From: Desulfuromonadales bacterium C00003068
GTDB taxonomy: Bacteria > Desulfobacterota > Desulfuromonadia > Desulfuromonadales > Desulfuromonadaceae
Assembly: GCA_001751155.1 (NCBI GenBank)
Contig: MAXR01000304.1
Location: 1-6,075 of the forward strand
Length of the DNA: 6,075 bases
Direction of reading: 5' to 3'
Shown: positions 1 through 5,833 of the stretch, piece by piece
Layout: the number at the start of each line of letters is the position of its first letter
Position numbering within the stretch: the stretch's first letter is position 1
Notes under the pieces: model-generated
What the model was told of the DNA's origin: nothing
Databases searched by the model: none
Seen by the model: the letters and a program-made list of their open reading frames with translations, nothing else
Program-made: the position numbers and the translations under genes

Positions 1-65
1 TCCTTTGAACCATTCGCACCTACCAGCAGAAAAAGGACATAAATGAACATTGTTGGACGAAATTA

Positions 66-98
66 GACAAAGAAAAAGCCCCTGACGAATCAGAGGCT
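66..98 (-). terminator. Intrinsic terminator of tRNA-Leu
   Basis: Read on the minus strand, a 9-bp stem (positions 90-98 pairing with 77-85, one G-U pair) closes a TTCG loop (86-89). It is followed at once by a T-rich run, TTTTTCTTT (68-76). It begins 12 nt past the CCA end of the tRNA, as expected for a Rho-independent terminator ending this transcript. Confidence 0.9.
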
Positions 99-110
99 AT
101 TTCTTATAAA

Positions 111-197
111 TGGTACCCGGGACGAGAATCGAACTCGTACAGGCCGAAGCCCGAGGGATTTTAAGTCCCTTGCGTCTACCAGTTCCGCCACCCAGGC
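111..197 (-). tRNA. tRNA-Leu, anticodon UAA, CCA encoded
   Basis: An 87-nt class II tRNA. The acceptor strands GCCTGGG (191-197) and CCCGGGT (115-121) pair over 7 bp with wobbles at pairs 1 and 4, followed by discriminator A and an encoded CCA (111-113). The anticodon stem AGGGA/TCCCT encloses the loop CTTAAAA, giving anticodon UAA (161-163), which reads UUA and UUG leucine codons. A long variable arm with a GGC-TTCG-GCC hairpin is typical of Leu tRNAs. The T arm has stem ACGAG/CTCGT and loop TTCGATT. A promoter upstream and an intrinsic terminator downstream make it an independent transcription unit. tRNA-Leu genes are common integration sites, but I see no integrase or repeated 3' end within the window. 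Confidence 0.97.
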
Positions 198-211
198 AAA
201 ATGTGAGGCTA

Positions 212-240
212 GTTTTAATGCATTCCCTACTCAGTGTCAA
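212..240 (-). promoter_or_regulatory. Sigma-70-type promoter of tRNA-Leu
   Basis: On the minus strand a perfect -35 hexamer TTGACA (235-240) is separated by exactly 17 bp from a -10-like TAAAAC (212-217, 4 of 6 matches). This places the start about 7 nt before the mature 5' end of the tRNA. It lies between the mqnA stop (259) and the tRNA, so the tRNA need not depend on read-through from mqnA. Assignment is by motif only. Confidence 0.7.
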
Positions 241-258
241 ACAAAAACAGTTTTTTCT

Positions 259-1089
259 TTAACAATTCATGTCAACAAAAGAGATTTCTGGCATTTCAGC
301 CAAATATTCGTACTTAACACAGAGTTGAAAGAACAGAGTCAACCCCTTCACATGTTGATCATCTAAAGAATATGACATCGACTGCCAATACTCAACAAGT
401 TGCTCTGTGGTGATCCACTCTTTGCCTTGAACACTTTTTGCCAAACTATTTAAATCGGCAAAGGCCATCTTACGTGAGGCCTCTAATTGCTGTTGAAGTT
501 GCAATAATTCATCGGTTAATGTAGCGAGGCTTTCGCGGCGAACAATCCATAACGCAAAGACAAACGGCAACTGAGTAAATTGATACCAGAGTTGTGCCAG
601 ATCATACTGATACCATTGACCAGCATAGTGTGTTGCGGCCTTTAATGCTCGATCACCGATCATCAATACAGGTTTTTTTTCTTGCAGCAGATCTTCTATT
701 GGTTGCTCGGGCACGAGACATTTAACATTGCTCCAGCCATAATATTCACGCAACATAACTCGCAGTAAATTAACCGAGGTCGCTGATTCACCAGTAAGAT
801 AAATACAGTGCCCTTCAAGCTCCTCAATTGGCACCGGAGAGAACAATAAAACGCTTTTAACGCTGTGCAACGCACTAATCGAATGATGAGGCAACAGCAC
901 GTAATCTCTAAAGCGACAGCCATATTCAAATGAGGAGGAGGGGCTGACATCAATAGACCCTTGAGCCAACATTTCATTTAACTCAGCGGGCACGCCAGCA
1001 ATCGTGTTTCCATCAAATCCACACTGGGGTAAATGATGAAAAAATGGAACACAATTAAGATAATCAATTCGTCCTAGTTTTAATGGCAT
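259..1089 (-). CDS. mqnA: Chorismate dehydratase MqnA (futalosine menaquinone pathway)
   Basis: A 276-residue protein of normal MqnA length. MqnA dehydrates chorismate to 3-[(1-carboxyvinyl)oxy]benzoate, the first committed step of the futalosine route to menaquinone, in the cytoplasm; its fold resembles periplasmic binding proteins. Family landmarks seen: the N-terminal GRIDYLNCVPFF (residues 6-17), DVSPSSSFEYG (47-57), HSVKSVLLFSP (75-85), a TGESATSVNLL segment (99-109), MIGDRAL (143-149), and YDLAQLW followed by LPFVFALW (162-181). The opening differs from the SPCPNDTF-type start of the paralogue MqnD, so MqnA is preferred. The ATG at 1089 starts exactly at the conserved N-terminus and has only a weak AGAG ribosome site. 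It lies 83 nt after accC on the same strand, with a stem-loop between. No terminator is obvious after its TAA. Other mqn genes are not in the window. Confidence 0.93.
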   Translation of the reverse strand: MPLKLGRIDYLNCVPFFHHLPQCGFDGNTIAGVPAELNEMLAQGSIDVSPSSSFEYGCRFRDYVLLPHHSISALHSVKSVLLFSPVPIEELEGHCIYLTGESATSVNLLRVMLREYYGWSNVKCLVPEQPIEDLLQEKKPVLMIGDRALKAATHYAGQWYQYDLAQLWYQFTQLPFVFALWIVRRESLATLTDELLQLQQQLEASRKMAFADLNSLAKSVQGKEWITTEQLVEYWQSMSYSLDDQHVKGLTLFFQLCVKYEYLAEMPEISFVDMNC

Positions 1090-1101
1090 CGATCTCTACT
1101 T

Positions 1102-1141
1102 TAAAATGAATGAAGGGCGAAAACTTAGCCTCCGCCCTTCA
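1102..1141 (-). terminator. Stem-loop with T-rich tail between accC and mqnA
   Basis: TGAAGGGCG (1111-1119) and CGCCCTTCA (1133-1141) form a perfect 9-bp stem with a 13-nt loop. On the minus strand it starts 31 nt after the accC stop and is followed by a moderately T-rich stretch, ATTCATTTTAAAG, that runs into the mqnA leader about 22 nt before the mqnA ATG. It looks like a weak or partial intrinsic terminator, or an attenuator or 3'-end stabiliser. The tail is not a clean T run, so some read-through into mqnA is likely. Confidence 0.55.
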
Positions 1142-1172
1142 CAATCAATTAACCTATCAACTGACTCAACGT

Positions 1173-2510
1173 CTAAAGCTTAACCCGCTCTAGAAAACTT
1201 GTATCAATATCACCTTCAATGAACTCTTTATTGTTCATGATTTTTTGATGGAATGAGATCGTGGTCTTAATTCCTTCAATAATATACTCATCTAACGCCC
1301 GCGCCATCCGTTTGATAGCTTCTTCACGAGTATCCGCATGGACAATAAGTTTAGCGATCATTGAATCGTAATGAGGCAGTACCTTATATTGATCATACAC
1401 AGCACTATCAACACGAACCCCTAAACCGCCTGGAGTGTGATAGCCATCGATCAAACCAGGGCAAGGCGTGAATTTAACGGGATCCTCAGCATTAATACGA
1501 CACTCAATCGCATGACCTTGGATCTTTATGTCATCCTGAGTAAAGCGTAGTGGATGCCCTGCCGCCGAATTAATCTGCTCTTTAATAATATCGATACCCG
1601 TGATCATTTCAGTCACAGGATGTTCTACTTGAACGCGGGTGTTCATCTCCATGAAGAAGAAATCGTTGTTGGCATCAAGTAAAAACTCGATGGTACCAAC
1701 ACTCGAATAATTAACCGCCTTGGATGCAGCTACAGCGCAATCGCACATTTTCTGGCGAACGTCTGCAGGTAAAATCGAACAGGGTGCTTCTTCAATCAAC
1801 TTCTGATGACGACGTTGAATAGAACAGTCGCGCTCACCCAAATGGATAACATTGCCATGTTTATCAGCAAGAATCTGAATCTCAACGTGACGAGGCCGTT
1901 CACAGTAGCGTTCCATATAAACTTCAGGATTACCAAAACCAGATTGTGCCTCAGATCGGGCCGCAGCAAAGGCATTCGGCAACGATGTTGGCGAATGAAC
2001 AATTTTCATTCCGCGTCCACCACCACCCGCTGTTGCTTTGATAATAACAGGGTAGCCAATTTCCCCAGCAATGCGTACCGCCTCTTCGGCTGTTGGCACA
2101 CCCTCTTTGGTACCGGGTAAAATTGGAACTCCAGCGGCAGTAACCGTTTGACGAGCGCTGATCTTATCACCCATAAGGCGCATATTCTCAGCAGTAGGGC
2201 CGATAAATGTCAAACCACAATTTTCACAGATCTCTGCAAACTCAGCATTCTCAGACAAAAAACCATAGCCGGGGTGAATCGCATCGGCGTCGGTGATCTC
2301 AGCAGCACTAATAATAGCCTTCATGTTGAGGTAACTATCAACACTCGCAGCAGGACCAATGCAAACGCTTTGGTCAGCTAATTTCACATGCAACGCTTCA
2401 CTATCGACATCGGAATGAACCGCAACGGTTTTAATTCCAAGTTCTTTGCACGCACGCAAGATGCGTAACGCAATCTCACCGCGATTAGCAATGACAACCT
2501 TGTGTATCAT
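1173..2510 (-). CDS. accC: Biotin carboxylase subunit of acetyl-CoA carboxylase
   Basis: A 445-residue ATP-grasp enzyme, close to the 449 residues of E. coli AccC. It carboxylates the biotin on AccB using ATP and bicarbonate, the first half-reaction of malonyl-CoA synthesis. Visible landmarks: N-terminal [12 protein letters not shown] (6-17), [10 protein letters not shown] (79-88), ATP-binding Lys116 and Lys158, the glycine-rich GGGGRGM lid (162-168), [12 protein letters not shown] ending at Lys237, metal-binding Glu275 and Glu288, the [14 protein letters not shown] block with Asn290, Arg292, Gln294 and Glu296, and Arg338 in ECRINAED. All catalytic residues are present. The ATG at 2510 is preceded by TGGAGAG and begins at the conserved N-terminus. 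It follows accB by 61 nt, the usual accBC pairing, and the two are presumably cotranscribed. The pyruvate carboxylase A subunit is a close relative, but adjacency to a BCCP of AccB type favours AccC. Confidence 0.97.
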   Translation of the reverse strand: MIHKVVIANRGEIALRILRACKELGIKTVAVHSDVDSEALHVKLADQSVCIGPAASVDSYLNMKAIISAAEITDADAIHPGYGFLSENAEFAEICENCGLTFIGPTAENMRLMGDKISARQTVTAAGVPILPGTKEGVPTAEEAVRIAGEIGYPVIIKATAGGGGRGMKIVHSPTSLPNAFAAARSEAQSGFGNPEVYMERYCERPRHVEIQILADKHGNVIHLGERDCSIQRRHQKLIEEAPCSILPADVRQKMCDCAVAASKAVNYSSVGTIEFLLDANNDFFFMEMNTRVQVEHPVTEMITGIDIIKEQINSAAGHPLRFTQDDIKIQGHAIECRINAEDPVKFTPCPGLIDGYHTPGGLGVRVDSAVYDQYKVLPHYDSMIAKLIVHADTREEAIKRMARALDEYIIEGIKTTISFHQKIMNNKEFIEGDIDTSFLERVKL

Positions 2511-2571
2511 AATCTCTCCAGAATTCGAATCAGGTGTATTTCAAATTAAGCCTGAAAGTACAGGATCAGAA

Positions 2572-3042
2572 TTATAACTTTTCTACGAGGAATAATGCAT
2601 CACCAAATTCAACAGGTTGAGCGTTATCTTTGACGAATTCAACAATCTTACACTTGAACTCAGCTTCGATCTCGTTCATCAGTTTCATGGCTTCAACAAT
2701 ACACAATGTTTGTCCAGCTTCAACAACATCACCCACCTTGACATAGTCATCGGACTCAGGCGACGGTGCAGCATAGAAGGTACCAACAATCGGTGAGGTG
2801 ATCGCATCGTACTTATCATTTACAGCAACTTCTGCAACAGGAGCTACAGCGGAAGGCACGGCAGCTGCGGCTTGTGGAGCAACTGGAAGAGGCGCAGCAT
2901 AATTAGGTGCTGACATATGGATCACTTCTTGATCTTTGCCACGCTTGATCACAATGCGTTGCTCTTCAGTTTCCATCTCAAATTCAGTAATATCTGTATC
3001 AGTTACAAGTTTAATCAATGTTTTAATGTCTTTAATATCCAT
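2572..3042 (-). CDS. accB: Biotin carboxyl carrier protein of acetyl-CoA carboxylase
   Basis: A 156-residue protein, the same length as E. coli AccB. It carries biotin between the carboxylase (AccC) and the carboxyltransferase (AccA/AccD, not in this window). Domains: an N-terminal segment (1-43) beginning [12 protein letters not shown] that in the family binds AccC; a flexible Ala/Pro-rich linker (about 45-73); and the C-terminal biotinyl domain (about 78-156). The biotinylation motif EAMKLMNE places the modified lysine at residue 120. [17 protein letters not shown] (81-97) is the usual start of the carrier domain with its protruding thumb. The ATG at 3042 is backed by GGAGAG about 6-8 nt upstream. 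It is the first gene after a 168-nt spacer, so transcription of accBC may begin there. Confidence 0.97.
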   Translation of the reverse strand: MDIKDIKTLIKLVTDTDITEFEMETEEQRIVIKRGKDQEVIHMSAPNYAAPLPVAPQAAAAVPSAVAPVAEVAVNDKYDAITSPIVGTFYAAPSPESDDYVKVGDVVEAGQTLCIVEAMKLMNEIEAEFKCKIVEFVKDNAQPVEFGDALFLVEKL

Positions 3043-3210
3043 CAGATTCTCTCCACTTCATTGTTGAGAAGACTGCTTTGCAGTCACGGCAACATGATAT
3101 GTGCCTTAATTATTTGCCATAATTTTTATCAAATACGAATAGTTAGGTTGCTATGTTTTACAAATATACCTTAACTTTCGACATGCTTTGATAGCAGAAG
3201 ATGTGCGATG
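3043..3210. other. AT-rich spacer between M24 peptidase and accB; no gene seen
   Basis: The largest gap inside the gene run. I find no coding sequence with a ribosome site in it on either strand. On the minus strand TTGATA (3127-3132) could be a -35 element, but the matching -10 region is poor, so no promoter is called. A 6-bp hairpin lies at 3071-3085. In Geobacter-like genomes this position is, from memory, occupied by efp; no trace of an efp start is readable here. The part next to the peptidase (about 3171-3210) reads as a protein-like extension of that gene in another frame. Confidence 0.5.
3071..3085 (-). other. Short perfect hairpin in the accB leader
   Basis: GACTGC (3071-3076) and GCAGTC (3080-3085) form a perfect 6-bp inverted repeat around a 3-nt loop, about 28 nt upstream of the accB start codon and upstream of its ribosome site. 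There is no T run after it on the minus strand, so it is not a standard terminator. It could be a leader hairpin, a protein-binding half-site pair, or chance. Confidence 0.35.
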
Positions 3211-4287
3211 TTACGTGCAGGTAATTGCTCGATAACTCTTTTGGCACTGCGTTAAGCAGCGATATCCATCCATGGACAACAAAACAGTATCTTCAATTCT
3301 TACACCACCGACACCAGGCACATAAATACCTGGTTCGACAGTAAAAACCATTCCTGCACCTAACCGTACTTCTGAACGTGGTGACAACGTTGGCGATTCG
3401 TGAACCTCCAAACCGACACCATGACCTAATCCATGACCAAAATATTCACCAAAACCATGGTCGTGGATATAATCACGAGCAACACGATCAACCTCTTTGG
3501 CTGCCACTGCTATCTCCAAAGATTCCAAAGCAAGATCGTGCGCATGAAGCACTACATCAAACATCGTCCGCAATTGATCCGAGACATTACCAACACCAAA
3601 AGTAACCGTCTCGTCAGAATAGTACCCATTACAACGAGTACCAAAATCAATCGTGACTAACTCACCACACTCAATCTTTTTATCAGAAGCAATGCCATGC
3701 GGCAACGCGCCACGTACTCCTGATGCGACGATAAGATCAAAGGCTTTATCCTCGCCGCCGAGTCGGCGCAAGGTAAACTCCAAATCCAGCGCGACCTCTC
3801 TCTCAGTCATACCCGCTTGAATGCGGGGGAAGACCTCCTGAAAAGCAACGCAATTCAATCGAGCCGCCTCGTCTAAGAATGAGAGTTCCTCTTCATCTTT
3901 AATTTGGCGAAGAGAACTTAATTCGTCATCAACAGCTTGAAACGTGAGGGTTGAGCACTTGTTTTCAAGGCGGTGAAACTGGTCGACACTTAACACCTTC
4001 GATTCAAAACCCACATGCTTCACTAAAAGAACATTAAACTGATGATCCATTGCAGCAAGTTTATCACTATACTCAAGCACATCATCGGCTAACACCTCAG
4101 TTTTAGCCTGAGTTGTGTAGCGTGAATCGGTTAAAAAAAGAGTCTGATGCAAGGTAACAAGTAGAGCACCATCAGAACCTGTAAAACCACAAAAATAGCG
4201 AAGATTGACACTCCCCTGTAATAAAAGAGCATCTAAATTCTTCACACGTAAGATATCACGCAGCCGATTAACCCGAGACTTTAACAT
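3211..4287 (-). CDS. Aminopeptidase P-family (M24, Xaa-Pro) peptidase
   Basis: A 358-residue cytoplasmic metallopeptidase with the two-domain layout of bacterial Xaa-Pro peptidases: an N-terminal creatinase-like domain (about 1-125, with VNLRYFCGFTGSDGALLV at 27-44) and a C-terminal pita-bread catalytic domain (about 132-346). All five dinuclear-metal ligands are visible: Asp214 (TIDFG), Asp225 (YYSDET), His289 (GHGLGHGVGL), Glu318 (VEPGIY) and Glu332 (RIED). Conserved His197 (ALPHG) and His296 (EVHE) are also present. The family cleaves peptides with proline in the second position; whether this one is an aminopeptidase or a prolidase cannot be told, so no symbol is given. The ATG at 4287 begins 34 nt after the aroQ stop with a weak ribosome site. 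The C-terminus is odd: after CLTQ the frame runs into QKSYRAITCT, while another frame offers a more family-like tail to a stop at 3171 (see findings). Confidence 0.92.
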   Translation of the reverse strand: MLKSRVNRLRDILRVKNLDALLLQGSVNLRYFCGFTGSDGALLVTLHQTLFLTDSRYTTQAKTEVLADDVLEYSDKLAAMDHQFNVLLVKHVGFESKVLSVDQFHRLENKCSTLTFQAVDDELSSLRQIKDEEELSFLDEAARLNCVAFQEVFPRIQAGMTEREVALDLEFTLRRLGGEDKAFDLIVASGVRGALPHGIASDKKIECGELVTIDFGTRCNGYYSDETVTFGVGNVSDQLRTMFDVVLHAHDLALESLEIAVAAKEVDRVARDYIHDHGFGEYFGHGLGHGVGLEVHESPTLSPRSEVRLGAGMVFTVEPGIYVPGVGGVRIEDTVLLSMDGYRCLTQCQKSYRAITCT

Positions 4288-4321
4288 ATCACCACATCTT
4301 CAGCGAGACTAAAAAAGGAAA

Positions 4322-4765
4322 TTATTTGTTTAAATAATCGATCAAACCATCCACAGCCATCATGTAACCCTTTATACCAAATCCAGCAATTTGACCGATG
4401 GCAATAGGGGCAATAAAAGAGTGATGGCGAAACTCTTCACGGGCATGAACATTTGATAAATGCACCTCAACGGTCGGCAAAGCAACAGCAGAAATAGCAT
4501 CACGTAGCGCGACGCTGGTATGAGTTAATCCGCCCGGGTTGATCACAATACCTGCAAAACCATCCGCAAAGGCCTGATGAATTTGATCGATCAGGAACCC
4601 TTCAACATTCGATTGATAAAAACGACACTCAATTTCCACATCTTTGCTTAATGCGTGTTGAGTAATTTTTTCGTTAATCGATGGAAGTGTCTCACTACCA
4701 TAAATGTTTGGCTCTCGAATACCGAGCATGTTGAGGTTTGGACCATGAGCAATGAGGATTTTCAT
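4322..4765 (-). CDS. aroQ: Type II 3-dehydroquinate dehydratase
   Basis: A 147-residue protein, typical for the small dodecameric type II enzyme. It converts 3-dehydroquinate to 3-dehydroshikimate, the step after AroB in the shikimate pathway. The signature is complete: GPNLNMLGIREPNIYG (8-23) with Arg17 and the catalytic Tyr22 on the active-site lid, QSNVEGFLID (51-60), INPGGLTHTSVALRDA (75-90) with Asn76 and His82, EVHLSNVHAREEFR (100-113) with catalytic His102 and substrate-binding Arg113, and GQIAGFGIKGYMMAVD (124-139). The ATG at 4765 is the conserved start, with AGGA 8 nt upstream. It starts 15 nt after the Roadblock gene stop, so it is very probably in the same operon as aroB. An AT-only hairpin overlaps its stop codon and is followed by six T's. 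Confidence 0.97.
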   Translation of the reverse strand: MKILIAHGPNLNMLGIREPNIYGSETLPSINEKITQHALSKDVEIECRFYQSNVEGFLIDQIHQAFADGFAGIVINPGGLTHTSVALRDAISAVALPTVEVHLSNVHAREEFRHHSFIAPIAIGQIAGFGIKGYMMAVDGLIDYLNK

Positions 4766-4780
4766 ATAATATGTCCTAGA

Positions 4781-5143
4781 TTAATCTAACGCCGTGCGTA
4801 AAAGGTTGGCATCGCGGCGGAGTAAATAGCGCCCCTTTGCAGCATTACCATCGCGATCAACAAGTAATGCGACAAAATATTCACTGGTCAACATAATGAG
4901 AAGTATGTTTAATTTCTCACACTTCACTGCAATTTCCTCAAGGCCACCAACATTAAGAAGTGATGCGGTATGAGCCACCTCAGTGACAACTGCAGCAAAC
5001 TCAACAACCACAGATTGCCCACCCTCTTCAGCGCCTGAGTTAACAGCAAAGTGATCAACAGCAATACCATCACAGCCCATTAAAATTGCGGACTGAGCTC
5101 CTGGCGTTTGTTCCACTAAATTTTTTAAAATTGGCCTAAACAT
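4781..5143 (-). CDS. Roadblock/LC7-domain protein
   Basis: A 120-residue single-domain protein of the Roadblock/LC7 (MglB-like) family. Visible features: an opening amphipathic helix, MFRPILKNLVEQTPGA; a strand with the family's DG turn (LMGCDGIAVDHF, 21-32); a central helix (about 46-64); the hydrophobic strand KLNILLIMLTSEYFVALLVD (77-96); and a closing helix after GRYLLRR (104-110). It has no signal peptide or membrane span. Family members dimerise and regulate small Ras-like GTPases such as MglA; no GTPase is in view, so the partner is unknown. The start chosen is the ATG at 5143, because a perfect AGGAGG lies 4 nt upstream; a longer reading to 5167 adds eight residues with no ribosome site. 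It overlaps the end of the TPR gene by 8 nt, implying translational coupling and a joint role. Confidence 0.85.
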   Translation of the reverse strand: MFRPILKNLVEQTPGAQSAILMGCDGIAVDHFAVNSGAEEGGQSVVVEFAAVVTEVAHTASLLNVGGLEEIAVKCEKLNILLIMLTSEYFVALLVDRDGNAAKGRYLLRRDANLLRTALD

Positions 5144-5819
5144 TGTTCCTCCTACGCTCAATTGCAAACAACCATTGCTCTAACCCAGCAACGTGTTTAT
5201 CCGTGACATCTTTCGCGCTCGCGTCATCACTGCCTTGCACCAATTCAGTAAGTTTATCCTGATAAAGAACATTATCGGGATGATGCTGATGCAAGCTTCG
5301 ATAAATAGAGATCGCCTTCTCTTTCAAACCTTGGCTCAAATAGAGTTCGGCCATTGTCGCCGTCGGCAATAAGATACCCTCATCAGCTTCAACTTCAAAT
5401 GACTTGAGTTGCGCATTCAGGCCCTCAATGGCCTCGTGATCAGGATCGTTACTGACAAGCTGACTGATGCGAACCTGAGCACGTTGATAATGCTGTTGAC
5501 GCAAGTCTAACTGTGCCAGCCCCACTAAGGCATCACTATTGTATCCATCGAGGGACAAAACACGTTCGTAGAACACGATGGCTTCATCAAATTCTTCGGC
5601 CTTGGTCAGCAGATCAGCAAGAAATAACAAACCTAAAATATGATCTGGATTCTTTTCGATGCCACGCTTGATGGCATCAAGACCAGCCTCGTCCAATCCA
5701 AGCTTGCTGTAACAGCGAGCCAACGGTAAAAACAGATCCGATGTAGGATCACTACGAAGCTGTTCCTTATAATCTCTTATTAATCCGAGAATTTGTACCT
5801 CATCCACAGGTAATTCCAC
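5136..5819 (-). CDS. Tetratricopeptide repeat protein
   Basis: A 227-residue soluble TPR protein with no signal peptide or membrane span. From the GTG start, four repeats are readable at about residues 28-61, 62-95, 96-129 and 152-185, each with the A/G and Y/F pattern of the two-helix repeat and an N-P-D-type turn, for example IEKNPDH and LVSNDPDH. The tail has LEQWLFAIERRR (213-224), an amphipathic basic helix that could dock a partner. TPRs are protein-binding scaffolds; no catalytic residues are expected. The start is non-ATG: TTG (5825), TTG (5822) or GTG (5819). I chose the GTG because GAGGGAG (5828-5834) sits 8 nt before it; the second TTG at 5 nt is nearly as good. It starts 14 nt after aroB and overlaps the Roadblock gene by 8 nt. 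The specific function is unknown. Confidence 0.85.
   Translation of the reverse strand: MELPVDEVQILGLIRDYKEQLRSDPTSDLFLPLARCYSKLGLDEAGLDAIKRGIEKNPDHILGLLFLADLLTKAEEFDEAIVFYERVLSLDGYNSDALVGLAQLDLRQQHYQRAQVRISQLVSNDPDHEAIEGLNAQLKSFEVEADEGILLPTATMAELYLSQGLKEKAISIYRSLHQHHPDNVLYQDKLTELVQGSDDASAKDVTDKHVAGLEQWLFAIERRRNNV
5148..5153 (-). promoter_or_regulatory. Ribosome binding site inside the TPR gene end
   Basis: A perfect AGGAGG on the minus strand, 4 nt before the ATG at 5143. It lies within the last codons of the TPR gene (encoding its final Arg-Arg), which fixes the start of the Roadblock gene and shows that ribosomes finishing the TPR gene arrive on top of the next start. Confidence 0.85.
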
Positions 5820-5833
5820 CAACAAGTCTCCCT

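Noticed and set aside
1..60. Minus-strand reading from an ATG near position 50 (MFIYVLFLLVGANGSK) running off the left edge, and short plus-strand gene ends such as PLNHSHLPAEKGHK.
   Set aside because: There is no ribosome site before the ATG and only about 16 codons are visible. None of the readings matches a family I recognise, so the edge is left unassigned.
111..197. tRNA-Leu as the attachment site of an integrated element.
   Set aside because: There is no integrase and no second copy of the tRNA 3' end in the window, and too little flanking sequence to judge.
93..1132. The heptamer GAGGCTA found three times (93-99, 205-211, and on the minus strand at 1126-1132), considered as a repeat.
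   Set aside because: The copies sit in unrelated structures (terminator stem, tRNA leader, hairpin loop) without shared flanks; a 7-mer recurring by chance is enough.
1796..2381. Open frames of 68-104 codons lying inside accC, two of them on the plus strand.
   Set aside because: They are shadows of the highly conserved accC frame, with no ribosome sites and no recognisable protein features.
3032..3061. A 9-codon reading frame (MKWRESDGY) overlapping the accB start, considered as a leader peptide.
   Set aside because: It has no ribosome site of its own and no run of regulatory codons; the overlap is probably chance.
3088..3108. GGCACATATCATGTTGCC on the minus strand, considered as a sigma-54 promoter and as an operator palindrome.
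   Set aside because: The GG-to-GC spacing is 13 nt, not the required 10, and the palindrome is imperfect with a bulge.
2917..3174. A plus-strand open frame of 85 codons across the accB start and spacer.
   Set aside because: It is antisense to the conserved N-terminus of AccB, and its Cys/Ile/Phe-rich product resembles no known protein.
3378..3660. Two overlapping plus-strand open frames of 75 codons inside the M24 peptidase gene.
   Set aside because: They are opposite a gene with all its metal ligands intact. Their His/Asn-rich, low-complexity products are typical of antisense shadows.
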